In this document: one piece after another, positions 33,591 through 42,568 of the stretch | Layout of the letters: the number at the start of each line of letters is the position of its first letter | Numbering within the stretch: position 1 is the stretch's first letter | From: Pseudomonas plecoglossicida NBRC 103162 = DSM 15088 | GTDB taxonomy: Bacteria; Pseudomonadota; Gammaproteobacteria; Pseudomonadales; Pseudomonadaceae | DNA length: 64,000 bases | Assembly (NCBI RefSeq): GCF_000730665.1 | Contig: NZ_BBIV01000010.1 | Span: forward strand, 62,001 to 126,000 | Direction: 5' to 3' | The notes under the pieces: model-generated | What the model was told of the DNA's origin: nothing | The model's input: only the letters and a program-made list of their open reading frames with translations | Database searches by the model: none | Translations under genes and position numbers: made by a program

Positions 33591-34160
33591 GCTCTGTTCC
33601 TCGCTGTGGATAGTCTTCGGCAGGCCTTGCAGCATGCCTCTGCTTGGCCCTGGCAGCAAGGTGTGAAAGCAGCTGGTCACTTTTTGTACATAGTCGCGAA
33701 AGCCTTGCTACAGAGCGGCTGGCGCCAGCTATACGCATGTTATCCACAAGCCTTTCCCCACGGATTGGGGGCAACTTGCCCTACCAGCGGAACCCTTTCA
33801 GCGAACTGCGGTCAGCTGCGAGCTATTCGGTGATGGCGCAACGCTTTCAAGCATGCTGCTTGCAGCGGTCTGTCCAAGGGTTTTTCACAGAGTTATCCAC
33901 AGAGCGGAGCTGAAATTAACACGAATCAGGTCTGTGGAAAAAAGCGTGTGAAATCATCCACAACGGCTTGCTGATCAAAATATGATCAGCCCCGTACAGG
34001 CCTTGTATTCAAAGGGCTTGAGCGAGGTGCCACCATGTTTTCCACAGGCGGTTCCACATTATCCGTGGAAAACATACCGCCTGTGTAAACAAGGGCTTGC
34101 GAAGGGTTTGTAGTGCGCTTCGAGAAAGATATGCGACAAGTTGTCCACATGTGCCACGGG
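33591..34160. promoter_or_regulatory. Non-coding region with a cluster of DnaA-box-like sites
   Basis: No plausible gene lies in this stretch. DnaA boxes TTATCCACA occur at 33740-33748 and 33893-33901. Single-mismatch copies lie at 33881-33889 (TTTTTCACA), 33933-33941 (reverse), 33954-33962 (TCATCCACA), 34038-34046 (TTTTCCACA) and 34141-34149 (TTGTCCACA). A palindrome GCTGATCA-N5-TGATCAGC is at 33970-33990 and interlocked inverted repeats at 34035-34085. It also contains the promoter of the dehydrogenase. A DnaA-binding, replication-control or DnaA-titration role is inferred, not shown. Confidence 0.6.
34035..34085. repeat. Two interlocked inverted repeats
   Basis: Arm A ATGTTTTCCAC (34035-34045) pairs with GTGGAAAACAT (34065-34075). 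Arm B CACAGGCGGT (34043-34052) pairs with ACCGCCTGTG (34076-34085). The order A-B-A'-B' means both stems cannot form as simple nested hairpins. A third, alternative stem, TTCCAC/GTGGAA (34052-34057, 34065-34070), encloses ATTATCC. Confidence 0.85.
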
Positions 34161-34260
34161 ACCGCTGCGCGCCCCAATCGCCGGCAAGCCGGCTCTCACA
34201 GGTTCACCCCTGCCCTTTGTGGGAGCCGGCTTGCCGGCGATTGGGCTGCGCAGCAGCCCC
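34161..34260. repeat. REP pair (inverted) downstream of livF
   Basis: Facing REP cores (AATCGCCGGCAAGCCGGCTC and GGAGCCGGCTTGCCGGCGAT) lie immediately downstream of the liv operon end, with CTGCGCAGCAG-type flanks. Confidence 0.85.
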
Positions 34261-34270
34261 CAAACTGCCT

Positions 34271-34987
34271 TCAGTGCCCGCCCAGGTAGGCGTTACGCAC
34301 CTCTTCGTTCACCAACAGTTCCTGCCCGGTGCCGGTCATGCGGATCTGGCCGTTGACCATCACATACGCCCGGTCAGACAACTTCAGTGCATGGTTGGCG
34401 TTCTGCTCCACCAGGAAGATGGTCATCCCGGTCCTGGCCAGCTCACGCAAGGTCGCGAAGATCTGCTTGACGACAATCGGCGCCAGCCCCAGCGATGGCT
34501 CATCGAGCAGCAACAGCTTGGGCCTGCTCATCAACGCCCGGGCAATGGCGAGCATCTGCTGCTCGCCACCGGACATGGTCATCGCCCGCTGGTTACGCCG
34601 CTCCTTCAAGCGCGGAAACAGCTCGAACATGCGCTGCATGTCTTCACTGGCATGCTTGTCGCCGATGGGGATGGTGCCCATCATCAGGTTTTCCTCGACC
34701 GTCATGTCGGGGAACACACGGCGCCCTTCCGGGGACTGGGCGATGCCGTTGGAGGCGATGTAGTGCGACGACTTGCGGGTGATGTCGGTGCCGCGGTAGA
34801 CGATGTGCCCGGACGCCGCACGCGGCTGGCCGAAGATCGACATCAGCAAGGTTGACTTGCCGGCACCGTTGGCGCCGATCAGGCTGACCGTCTCGCCTTC
34901 ATTGATGTGCATCGAGACTTTCTTCAGGGCCTGGATCGGCCCGTAGAACACGTCCAGTTCCTTCAGTTCAAGAATGGGTGCACTCAT
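34271..34987 (-). CDS. livF: Branched-chain amino acid ABC transporter ATPase LivF
   Basis: A 238-residue ATPase: Walker A LIGANGAGKST near residues 36-46, signature MSGGEQQMLAIARALM, Walker B LLLLDEPSLGLAP and LVEQNANHAL. It corresponds to BraG of P. aeruginosa. It is the distal gene of livKHMGF; its start overlaps livG by 4 bases. It drives import of leucine, isoleucine, valine and probably alanine. Confidence 0.93.
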   Translation of the reverse strand: MSAPILELKELDVFYGPIQALKKVSMHINEGETVSLIGANGAGKSTLLMSIFGQPRAASGHIVYRGTDITRKSSHYIASNGIAQSPEGRRVFPDMTVEENLMMGTIPIGDKHASEDMQRMFELFPRLKERRNQRAMTMSGGEQQMLAIARALMSRPKLLLLDEPSLGLAPIVVKQIFATLRELARTGMTIFLVEQNANHALKLSDRAYVMVNGQIRMTGTGQELLVNEEVRNAYLGGH

Positions 34988-35859
34988 ACCAGCTCCTCTT
35001 CGTCGGCACCCAGGTAGGCGGCGATCACCGTCGGGTTGTGGCGGATATCCTGTGGCGCGCCTTCGGCGATCACGTTGCCATGGTCGAGCACGACGATATG
35101 GTCGGAGATGCTCATGACCATGCCCATGTCGTGTTCGATGAGCACCACGGTGATGTCGTGCTCGTCACGCAGCACACGGATCATGCGGCTGAGCGCCTCG
35201 GTCTCCTGCGGATTGAGGCCGGCGGCCGGTTCGTCCAGGCAGATGATCTTCGGCCGCGTGCACATGGCCCGGGCGATTTCCAGGCGACGCTGCTGGCCGT
35301 ACGACAACTCGCCGGCCAGGCGGTTGGCGCAGTCGACCAGGTCGACCACCTCCAGCCAGTAGAAGGCGTGGTCCAGGGCATCGCTCTCGGCCTTGCGGTA
35401 GGCCTTGGTATTGAGCACGCCGGCCAGCAGGTTGCGGTTGACCCACATGTGCTGGGCGACCAGCAGGTTCTCTACCACCGACATTTCCTTGAACAGGCGA
35501 ATGTTCTGGAAGGTCCGGGCGAGGCCTGCACGGTTGACCAGGTGGGTACCGCCGAACATCTTGTAGTACAAGCGGTTGGCAAACTTCGCCGGCGACACGA
35601 AGTCGGTCGCCTGGAAGCGCTCGCCCAGCAGCTGGATGACGTTGGTATGACTGCCACGCACGTTCAGCTCGATGCGCCCGCCACTGGCCTTGTAGAAGCC
35701 GGTCAGGCAGTTGAACACGGTGGTCTTGCCGGCGCCGTTGGGCCCGATCAGGGCGAAGATCTGGTTGCGCTTGACCTTGAGGCTGACATCGCTGAGCGCC
35801 TTGATGCCACCGAACTGCATCATCAGGTTGTCGACCGAGAGAATGATTTCGTCGCTCAT
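34984..35859 (-). CDS. livG: Branched-chain amino acid ABC transporter ATPase LivG
   Basis: A 291-residue ATPase: Walker A LIGPNGAGKTT near residues 37-47, signature ELSYGQQRRLEIARAM, Walker B IICLDEPAAGLNPQE and the switch histidine in VLIEHDMGMV. It is longer than LivF by the usual insert after Walker A (residues 60-120). It corresponds to BraF. It overlaps livM and livF by 4 bases each. Confidence 0.93.
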   Translation of the reverse strand: MSDEIILSVDNLMMQFGGIKALSDVSLKVKRNQIFALIGPNGAGKTTVFNCLTGFYKASGGRIELNVRGSHTNVIQLLGERFQATDFVSPAKFANRLYYKMFGGTHLVNRAGLARTFQNIRLFKEMSVVENLLVAQHMWVNRNLLAGVLNTKAYRKAESDALDHAFYWLEVVDLVDCANRLAGELSYGQQRRLEIARAMCTRPKIICLDEPAAGLNPQETEALSRMIRVLRDEHDITVVLIEHDMGMVMSISDHIVVLDHGNVIAEGAPQDIRHNPTVIAAYLGADEEELV

Positions 35860-37157
35860 GGCGCCACTCCTTTACGCGGGGTCACACCGGTACGGCTGAT
35901 GCGGATCAGCCCACGCGGTCGCCAGATCATCATCAGCACCATCAGCACGCCGAACAGCAGCACCCGGTACTCGGAGAAGCTGCGCAGCAGTTCCGGCGCC
36001 ACGGTCAGCACGAAGGCCGCGATCACCACGCCAACCGTCGAGCCCATGCCGCCCAGCACGACGATGGCCAGGATCAGCGCCGACTCGAAGAAGGTGAACG
36101 AGGACGGGTTGACGAAGCCCTGGTAGGTGGCGAAGAACACCCCGGCAAGGCCTGCGGTGGAGGCGCCCAGGGTGAATGCCGAGAGCTTGACCAGCACGTG
36201 GTTCAGGCCCATCGAACGGCAGGCGATCTCGTCCTCGCGCAGGGCTTCCCACGCGCGACCGACCGGCATGCGGGTCAGCCGGTGCTTGACGTACAGCACC
36301 CCCAGCACCACGGCGAACAGCACCGCATAGATGAACACGAACTTCAGGTTGGCGTTGTAGTCGATACCGAGAAACTCGTGGATCGGCGTGCCGCCGTCCT
36401 TGGCCCGGCGGCCGAACTCCAGGCCGAAGAGGGTCGGCGATGGTGCCGGCATGCCGTTCGGGCCACCGGTGAACGACAGCCAGTTGTTCAGCACCAGGCG
36501 GATGATCTCGCCAAAGCCCAGGGTCACGATCGCCAGGTAGTCACCGTGCATGCGCAAAACCGGGAAGCCGAGTATGCATCCGGCCAGGGCTGCGGCGATG
36601 GCCGCCAGCGGCAGCACGCTCCAGAAGCCCAGGCCGAGGTACTGGTAACCCAGCGCCAGGCCGTAGGCGCCGATGGCGTAGAACGCCACGTAACCCAGGT
36701 CGAGCAGGCCCGCCAGGCCGACCACGATGTTCAGGCCAAGGCCCAGCAGTACGTAGATCAGGCCGAGGATGACCACGGTCAGCAGGTACTTGTTGGCAAA
36801 GATCGGGAAGATGATGGCGATCACGATCAGCGCCGGGATGATGTAGCGCAGCCGCGACTTGTAGTCAGGGGCGTTTACGTGCACGCCCGAGCCACCATTG
36901 TCGAAGCCCTGGAGCATGCGCTGGCCTGGGGCGGTCTGCAGGAACAGGCTGAGCAGGAAGCGCCCGACCATCACCCCGCCGACCAGCCAGGCGACGCGAC
37001 GCGGCTCGGCATTGAAGGTGTAGCCATCGAGCACCACGCCGACCACCGGGCCAAAGACGATGAGCGCCAGCAAGCCGGCGACGATGGTCTCCAGCAGGCT
37101 GCGTTTGAGATCGAAACCGCGGGTTTCGGAAACAGGGGCAGTCTTGAGAACGGACAT
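35856..37157 (-). CDS. livM: Branched-chain amino acid ABC transporter permease LivM
   Basis: A 433-residue permease with about ten helices. A roughly 95-residue N-terminal part contains two or three helices (ETIVAGLLALIVFGPVVGVV). The conserved core follows (YVLLGLGLNIVVGLAGLLDLGYVAFYAIGAYG; ALREDEIACRSMGLNHVLVK is the ATPase-docking loop). It pairs with LivH. Two starts are possible: GTG 37163, overlapping the livH stop, and ATG 37157, which has AGG at better spacing and is used here. Confidence 0.9.
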   Translation of the reverse strand: MSVLKTAPVSETRGFDLKRSLLETIVAGLLALIVFGPVVGVVLDGYTFNAEPRRVAWLVGGVMVGRFLLSLFLQTAPGQRMLQGFDNGGSGVHVNAPDYKSRLRYIIPALIVIAIIFPIFANKYLLTVVILGLIYVLLGLGLNIVVGLAGLLDLGYVAFYAIGAYGLALGYQYLGLGFWSVLPLAAIAAALAGCILGFPVLRMHGDYLAIVTLGFGEIIRLVLNNWLSFTGGPNGMPAPSPTLFGLEFGRRAKDGGTPIHEFLGIDYNANLKFVFIYAVLFAVVLGVLYVKHRLTRMPVGRAWEALREDEIACRSMGLNHVLVKLSAFTLGASTAGLAGVFFATYQGFVNPSSFTFFESALILAIVVLGGMGSTVGVVIAAFVLTVAPELLRSFSEYRVLLFGVLMVLMMIWRPRGLIRISRTGVTPRKGVAP

Positions 37158-37159
37158 GT

Positions 37160-38074
37160 TCACACCTTAGCCACGAGCGGGCGACCCAACAGGCCTTGTG
37201 GGCGGAAGATAAGGATCATCACCAGCAGCGAGAAGCTGAATACGTCCTTGTAGTCGGAGTTGATCAGGCCGGAGAACAGCGACTCGGAGATGCCCAGAAT
37301 GATCCCGCCGAGCATGGCGCCAGGCAACGAGCCGATGCCGCCGAGTACCGCAGCGGTGAATGCCTTGATGCCGATGATGAAACCGGCATAGAAGTCGAAG
37401 GTGCCGTAGTTCATGGTGATCAGCACGCCCGCCAGCGCAGCCATCACCGCACCGATGACAAACACGTAGGAGATCACCCGGTCGGTGTTGATGCCGAGGA
37501 TCGAAGCCATCTTGCGGTCTTGCTGAGTGGCGCGGCACATGCGGCCGAGCTTGGTGTACTTGATCACGTAGGTGAGCAAGGCCATGCCGACGAACGCGGC
37601 GACCAGGATGAAGATCTTGGTGTAGGTCAGTTGCACGAAGCCCGTGCCCACGTCGACGCGCCAGGCACCTTCGAGCAGGGTCGGCACGCCTTGCTGGCGG
37701 GCGCCCTGGCTGATCTGCGCGTAGTTCTGCAGGATCAGTGAGATGCCGATGGCACTGATCAGCGGTGCCAGGCGGGTGGAGTTGCGCAGGGGTTTGTAGG
37801 CGATGCGCTCGATGGTGAAGCCATAGACGCCGGTGACGACGACGGTGAACAACAGCGTACCCAGCATCAGTAGCGGGAACGATTCGACGCCGAAATAGGC
37901 CAGCAATGCCAGACTGATTGCCGCGAGGTACGCGGAAATCATATACACCTCGCCGTGCGCGAAGTTGATCATGCCGATGATGCCATAGACCATTGTGTAG
38001 CCGATGGCGATCAGGCCATAGACCGACCCGAGGGTCAGGCCGTTGACCAGTTGCTGCAGGAAAATACCATCCAT
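37160..38074 (-). CDS. livH: Branched-chain amino acid ABC transporter permease LivH
   Basis: A 304-residue permease: MDGIFLQQLVNGLTLGSVYG, then GIIGMINFAHGEVYMISAYL and the cytoplasmic coupling loop CRATQQDRKMASILGINTDR. About eight helices. It corresponds to BraD. It is separated from livK by 156 bases, so the receptor gene may be more highly expressed than the rest of the operon. Confidence 0.93.
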   Translation of the reverse strand: MDGIFLQQLVNGLTLGSVYGLIAIGYTMVYGIIGMINFAHGEVYMISAYLAAISLALLAYFGVESFPLLMLGTLLFTVVVTGVYGFTIERIAYKPLRNSTRLAPLISAIGISLILQNYAQISQGARQQGVPTLLEGAWRVDVGTGFVQLTYTKIFILVAAFVGMALLTYVIKYTKLGRMCRATQQDRKMASILGINTDRVISYVFVIGAVMAALAGVLITMNYGTFDFYAGFIIGIKAFTAAVLGGIGSLPGAMLGGIILGISESLFSGLINSDYKDVFSFSLLVMILIFRPQGLLGRPLVAKV

Positions 38075-38230
38075 AACGCAATCTCACCTGATTGAGATTG
38101 CACGAGCGCCGACCACGGCGGGCCGCCGATGCAGCGGCCCTCGCAGCGCAGAACTGTGCAGATCTACGGATAAAGACAGGTACCGCGGGGCTGCGGCCCA
38201 GGCGTCATGCACCCAGGCCGGTCGCCGTTG

Positions 38231-39367
38231 TTATTTTTGTTTTTCCAGCTGGTGGTACTTGCCGTCCTTGTCCCACTGGTAGACCACGTAGTCGGAGACA
38301 GTCAGGTCGCCCTTGCTGTCCCACTTCTTCTCGCCCATGACGGTCTGCACCGGGTTGGCCTTGAGCCATTTGGCAGCGTCTTCGCCCTTGTTCGACTTGG
38401 CGCCGTTGAACGCGGCGGCCAGTGCCTGGACAGAGGCGTAGGCGTACAAGGTGTAGCCTTCAGGCTCGGTACCGGCCTTGCGGAATTCCTCCACCACTGC
38501 CTTGCTGTCCGGCAGCAGGCGCGGGTCGGCGCCGAAGGTCATGTACACGCCATCGACGTACTGTGCGCCGCCAGCGGTGGCCACCAGTTCGTCGGTGACG
38601 ATGCCGTCATCGGACATGAACTTGACGTCCTTCAGGCCCTGCTCGCGAAGTTGGCGCACCAACGGGCCGGCTTCCGGGTGCAGGCCGCCGAAGTAGACGA
38701 CGTCGGCGCCGGCAGCGCGGATCTTGGTGACCACGGCGCTGAAGTCTTTCTCGCCACGGGTCAGGCCTTCATACAGCACCGGCTTGACGCCACGTTTTTC
38801 CAGCTGCGCCTTGGTCGCATCGGCCAGGCCCTGGCCGTAGGTGTCCTTGTCGTGCAGCACCGCGACCTTCTTGCCCTTGAGCACGTCGACGATGTAGTCG
38901 CCGGCGACGATGCCCTGCTGGTCGTCACGACCGCACATGCGGAACATCGCGCTCAGCCCGCGCTCGGTGACCTGCGGGTTGGTGGAGCCGGGAGTGATGG
39001 CGATCACGCCGGCTTCGTCGTACACCTCGGAGGCCGGGATGGTATTGGAAGAACAGAAGTGGCCGACCACACCGATCACCTTGTCCTGATCGACCAGGCG
39101 GTTGGCCACGGCCACAGCCTGTTTCGGTTCGCAGGCGTCGTCACCTTTTACCAGGACGATCTTTTCGCCGTTCACGCCGCCAGCCGCGTTGACCTTGTCG
39201 GCCGCCGCCTGGGCACCTTTCATGTACTGCTCGCCAAACGCTGCGTTAGCCCCGGTCATGGGGCCCGCTACACCGATCTTGACGTCGGCCTGAACAAACG
39301 AAGAAACACCCAGTGCCGTAGCCACGGCAAGTGCCAGGAAACCTTTCTTGTAAAACGTCTGCGACAT
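38231..39367 (-). CDS. livK: Branched-chain amino acid-binding protein LivK/BraC
   Basis: A 378-residue periplasmic receptor with signal peptide MSQTFYKKGFLALAVATALG...VQA. A Leu/Ile/Val-binding type I fold follows (DVKIGVAGPMTGANAAFGEQ). Cysteines in DDACEP and GHFCSSNT sit at the usual BraC disulfide positions. It binds branched-chain amino acids for LivHMGF. A ribosome-binding site (TAGGAGC) precedes ATG 39367, and a near-perfect sigma-54 promoter lies about 60 bases upstream. Confidence 0.93.
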   Translation of the reverse strand: MSQTFYKKGFLALAVATALGVSSFVQADVKIGVAGPMTGANAAFGEQYMKGAQAAADKVNAAGGVNGEKIVLVKGDDACEPKQAVAVANRLVDQDKVIGVVGHFCSSNTIPASEVYDEAGVIAITPGSTNPQVTERGLSAMFRMCGRDDQQGIVAGDYIVDVLKGKKVAVLHDKDTYGQGLADATKAQLEKRGVKPVLYEGLTRGEKDFSAVVTKIRAAGADVVYFGGLHPEAGPLVRQLREQGLKDVKFMSDDGIVTDELVATAGGAQYVDGVYMTFGADPRLLPDSKAVVEEFRKAGTEPEGYTLYAYASVQALAAAFNGAKSNKGEDAAKWLKANPVQTVMGEKKWDSKGDLTVSDYVVYQWDKDGKYHQLEKQK

Positions 39368-39427
39368 GAGGTGGTGCTCCTAGAGTTTTTTTTGGTTGGC
39401 ACTACAACTTCTCAGCCCTGTGCTCCG

Positions 39428-39443
39428 AGCAAGGGCCGTGCCA
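39428..39443 (-). promoter_or_regulatory. Sigma-54 promoter of livK
   Basis: On the minus strand the sequence is TGGCACGGCCCTTGCT, a full match to TGGCACG-N4-TTGCW. Transcription would begin near 39416, leaving a leader of about 50 bases before livK. Confidence 0.8.
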
Positions 39444-39644
39444 TCGGTTTTGTCTTCCGGGAAAACACACTGGGCAAAGGGCAAGCAGGCGACCGGCGGC
39501 CTTTTCTTTATTGAGCGTGCAACCGTCTGCCTTGCGGCAGGCGCCACCACTCGTACAGACAAGGAGCAACCAGCAAGTGCCATCATTGCAACCCTTGCAA
39601 GTGTTTACGTGCAACCACCCTGTAACAGCACACCGTCACCGAAG

Positions 39645-39661
39645 TGCACACCGCTGGTGCG
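39645..39661. promoter_or_regulatory. NtrC-type enhancer site
   Basis: TGCACACCGCTGGTGCG matches the NtrC consensus TGCAC-N6-GGTGCA at all specified positions but the last. It lies about 200 bases upstream of the livK sigma-54 promoter, a normal enhancer distance. Confidence 0.6.
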
Positions 39662-39809
39662 CGACTGCTACAGGCGGCACCGTTTGAAGGCTAGCTCGTG
39701 CACGGAAAAACACCTGTTTTGGCTTTGCCGGCGATGAGGCCGGTCCGACACAACAAATCCGAAAAGACTGGCACAATGGCCGCCATTCACTGCTTCTGGA
39801 GCCCCATCG

Positions 39810-41015
39810 ATGAGCGAGAGCGCATTCGCCGAGCGCATCGTGCACAGCCTGCTCGACACCGACTTCTACAAGCTCACCATGATGCAGGGCGTGCTGCACA
39901 ACTACCCGGATGCCGATGTGGAATGGGAATTCCGCTGCCGCAATGGTGAGGACCTGCGCCCCTACCTTGGCGAGATCCGCCACCAGCTCGAACAGCTCAG
40001 CGAACTCACCCTGGATGATGGCCAGTTGGCCTTCCTCGAACGCATCAGCTTCCTCAAGCCTGACTTCCTGCGCTTTCTGCGCCTGTTCCGCTTCAACTTG
40101 CGCTATGTGCACCTGGGCATCGAAAACGACCAGCTGTGCCTGCGCCTGAAAGGCCCGTGGTTGCACGTGATTCTCTTTGAAGTGCCGCTGCTGGCCATCA
40201 TCAGCGAAGTCCGCAACCGCCAGCTGCACCCGCGCATGCGCCTGAGCGAGGCTCGCGAACAGCTGTACCGCAAGTTCGACTGGCTGTGCGCCCACGCCAG
40301 CGACGACGAACTGGCCGAACTGCAAGTGGCCGACTTCGGCACTCGCCGGCGTTTCTCCAGCCGCGTCCAGGAAGATGTGGTGCGCGTGCTGCGCGATGAC
40401 TTCCCGGCCCGCTTCGTCGGCTCCAGCAATGTCCACCTGGCATGGAAACTGGATATCAAGCCGCTGGGCACCATGGCCCACGAGTGGTTCATGGCCCACC
40501 AGCAGCTCGGCCCTCGACTGATAGACAGCCAGATCGCCGCTCTCGACTGCTGGGTACGCGAGTACCGAGGCCTGCTCGGCATCGCCCTGACCGACTGCAT
40601 CACCATGGATGCCTTTCTGCGCGATTTCGACTTGTACTTCGCCAAGCTGTTCGACGGCCTGCGTCACGATTCGGGCGAACCGGTGGCCTGGGCGGAGAAG
40701 GCCATCGCCCACTACCAGAGGCTGGGTATCGATCCGATGACCAAGACCCTGGTGTTCTCCGATGGCCTGAACCTGACCCGCTCACTGGAAATCTTCCGCG
40801 CCCTGCGCGGGCGCATCAATGTCAGTTTCGGCATCGGCACCAACCTGACCTGCGACATCCCGGGTGTGGCGCCGATGAGCATCGTGCTTAAAATGACCGA
40901 CTGCAATGGCTCTCCGGTGGCGAAGATTTCTGACGAAGCTGCCAAGACCCAGTGCCGCGACGCCAATTTCGTCGCCTACATGCGCCACGTATTCAAAGTC
41001 CCCAGCAAGGAGTAA
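39810..41015 (+). CDS. pncB: Nicotinate phosphoribosyltransferase
   Basis: A 401-residue enzyme of NAD salvage. It joins nicotinate and PRPP to give nicotinate mononucleotide in the cytoplasm. It begins with the conserved [20 protein letters not shown] and contains the phosphorylatable-histidine region ([20 protein letters not shown]) and [13 protein letters not shown]. The length equals bacterial PncB. It is followed by nadE after 3 bases, so the two are one operon for NAD synthesis. Confidence 0.95.
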   Translation: MSESAFAERIVHSLLDTDFYKLTMMQGVLHNYPDADVEWEFRCRNGEDLRPYLGEIRHQLEQLSELTLDDGQLAFLERISFLKPDFLRFLRLFRFNLRYVHLGIENDQLCLRLKGPWLHVILFEVPLLAIISEVRNRQLHPRMRLSEAREQLYRKFDWLCAHASDDELAELQVADFGTRRRFSSRVQEDVVRVLRDDFPARFVGSSNVHLAWKLDIKPLGTMAHEWFMAHQQLGPRLIDSQIAALDCWVREYRGLLGIALTDCITMDAFLRDFDLYFAKLFDGLRHDSGEPVAWAEKAIAHYQRLGIDPMTKTLVFSDGLNLTRSLEIFRALRGRINVSFGIGTNLTCDIPGVAPMSIVLKMTDCNGSPVAKISDEAAKTQCRDANFVAYMRHVFKVPSKE

Positions 41016-41018
41016 CCC

Positions 41019-41846
41019 ATGCAAGCCGTTCAGCAAGAGATTGCCCAGGCGCTCAAGGTGCAGCCGCCGTTCACAGGTGCTGCCGCGCTCGAGGCCGAAG
41101 TCGCCCGGCGCGTGGCGTTCATCAAGGACTGCCTGGCCAACGCCCGCCTCAAGACCTTGGTGCTGGGGATCAGCGGTGGCGTCGACTCGCTGACCGCCGC
41201 CCTGCTCGCCCAGCGCGCCATCAACGAGCTACGCGCCGAAACGGGCGACAAGGCCTATACCTTCATCGCCGTGCGCCTGCCTTATCAGGTGCAGCACGAC
41301 GAACACGACGCCCAGGCTTGCCTGGAAGTGATCAAGGCCGATGAAGTGCACACGGTCGACATCGCCCCGGCGGTGCGGGCGCTGGCTGCAGAGGTGGTGG
41401 AGTTGAAGAACGGCTCGCCGACCCTGGTGGATTTCGTCGTCGGCAACGTCAAGGCGCGCACACGCATGGTGGCGCAGTACACCATCGCCGGTGCTCGCGC
41501 AGGCCTGGTGATCGGTACCGACCACGCCGCCGAGGCGGTGATGGGCTTCTTTACCAAGTTCGGTGACGGGGCTTGCGACCTGGCGCCCTTGAGCGGCCTG
41601 GTGAAGAACCAGGTGCGGGCGATTGCGCGCAGCTTCGGCGCGCCGGAAGCATTGGTGGAGAAGGTGCCGACCGCAGACCTCGAAGACCTGGCGCCGGGCA
41701 AGCCGGACGAGGCCTCACATGGGGTGACCTACCAGCAGATCGATGCGTTCCTGCATGGGCAGCCGGTGGAACAGGAGGCGTACGACATCATCGTCGCTAC
41801 CTACCGCAAGACCCAGCACAAGCGCGAATTGCCGTTCGCACCGTGA
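41019..41846 (+). CDS. nadE: NH3-dependent NAD synthetase
   Basis: A 275-residue amidotransferase-free NAD synthetase. The PP-loop [14 protein letters not shown] is at about residues 46-59, with [20 protein letters not shown] and the C-terminal [17 protein letters not shown]. It amidates nicotinate adenine dinucleotide using ammonia. The absence of a glutaminase domain matches the short E. coli type. It is translationally linked to pncB and ends at a strong hairpin. Confidence 0.95.
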   Translation: MQAVQQEIAQALKVQPPFTGAAALEAEVARRVAFIKDCLANARLKTLVLGISGGVDSLTAALLAQRAINELRAETGDKAYTFIAVRLPYQVQHDEHDAQACLEVIKADEVHTVDIAPAVRALAAEVVELKNGSPTLVDFVVGNVKARTRMVAQYTIAGARAGLVIGTDHAAEAVMGFFTKFGDGACDLAPLSGLVKNQVRAIARSFGAPEALVEKVPTADLEDLAPGKPDEASHGVTYQQIDAFLHGQPVEQEAYDIIVATYRKTQHKRELPFAP

Positions 41847-41853
41847 AAAGCAA

Positions 41854-41892
41854 CGCGGGCAAGCCCGCTCCTGTAGGAGCGGGCTTGCCCGC
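41854..41892. terminator. Terminator/REP-type hairpin between nadE and azurin
   Basis: A perfect 16-base stem: GCGGGCAAGCCCGCTC pairs with GAGCGGGCTTGCCCGC, loop CTGTAG. It lies between convergent genes and is probably bidirectional. No T run follows. Confidence 0.75.
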
Positions 41893-41927
41893 GATTGGAG
41901 GGCGAAGCCCTCCCCTGCATCAGCCCA

Positions 41928-42374
41928 TCACTTGACGACGACAGTGCCCTTCATCATCGAAATGTGGCCCGGGAACGAGCAGAAGAAGCCATAGTCGGTA
42001 CCCGCAACCAGCTTGGCCACATCAAATGTCACCGAGTCTTTTTCGCCAGCGCCAATGATCTTGGTGTGAGCGATGATGCGCTCATCACCGTCTTTCAGGT
42101 AATTCTTGTCGATCCCGGCGGCCAGGCCATCGGTAGCGATCGGCTGCATGTCAGCTGCCTTGCTGATGACGATGTTATGGCCCATGACATTCTTCGGCAG
42201 GTTGCCCGAATGCTCCAGGTTCACGGTGAATTGCTTGCAGCTCTTGTCGATGACGATTTCCTTGGTGTTGAAGGACATCTGGTCCGTCGAGTCGACAGTC
42301 ACCGAGCATTCAGCTGCGAAGACAGAGGCGCTGGCGAGGGTCAGCAGGGATACCGCTACAGCTTTCGCAAACAT
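41928..42374 (-). CDS. azu: Azurin precursor (blue copper protein)
   Basis: A 148-residue precursor: signal peptide [20 protein letters not shown] (20) and a 128-residue mature protein starting AECSV. All type I copper ligands are present: His in NVMGHNIV, then Cys, His and Met in [15 protein letters not shown] structural disulfide can form between the two N-terminal cysteines (AECSV and DKSCKQF). Azurin shuttles electrons in the periplasm. ATG 42374 is used; ATG 42377 directly before it is possible. A candidate Anr box lies upstream. Confidence 0.95.
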   Translation of the reverse strand: MFAKAVAVSLLTLASASVFAAECSVTVDSTDQMSFNTKEIVIDKSCKQFTVNLEHSGNLPKNVMGHNIVISKAADMQPIATDGLAAGIDKNYLKDGDERIIAHTKIIGAGEKDSVTFDVAKLVAGTDYGFFCSFPGHISMMKGTVVVK

Positions 42375-42436
42375 CATGAATCTCCTTGGCAGGGTTTTAT
42401 CAATTGCGAGACTGCCCGAATGCGTTGCGCCCCTTG

Positions 42437-42450
42437 CTGACATGCATCAA
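42437..42450 (-). promoter_or_regulatory. Candidate Anr/FNR box upstream of azurin
   Basis: On the minus strand TTGATGCATGTCAG differs from the TTGAT-N4-ATCAA-type palindrome by one or two bases. It lies about 65 bases before the azurin start. Azurin of P. aeruginosa is Anr-controlled, which supports the reading. Confidence 0.45.
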
Positions 42451-42568
42451 GGGGATGTCAAGCGTTCAGCCAGTAGAATTGTTTGATGGATTGTATACAA
42501 CCAATCTAAGAGCACATCATGCCCTTTTCCGGGACGATGGGACAACCTCTCATTTCGGAGTAATGCCC

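Larger units (their letters stand above)
39368..39809. other. 442-base livK-pncB divergent control region
   Basis: Contains the sigma-54 promoter of livK near 39430, an NtrC-like enhancer at 39645-39661, and a single REP half element at 39726-39749. The pncB promoter presumably lies in the last 60 bases. No gene is seen. Confidence 0.6.

Noticed and set aside
33644..33913. 89-codon open frame in the DnaA-box gap
   Set aside because: No ribosome-binding site, no recognisable protein features, and it crosses the repeats.
33735..34150. DnaA-box cluster considered as the main chromosomal origin
   Set aside because: The genes that normally flank oriC in Pseudomonas (dnaA, dnaN, rpmH) are absent and no clear A/T-rich unwinding repeats were seen.
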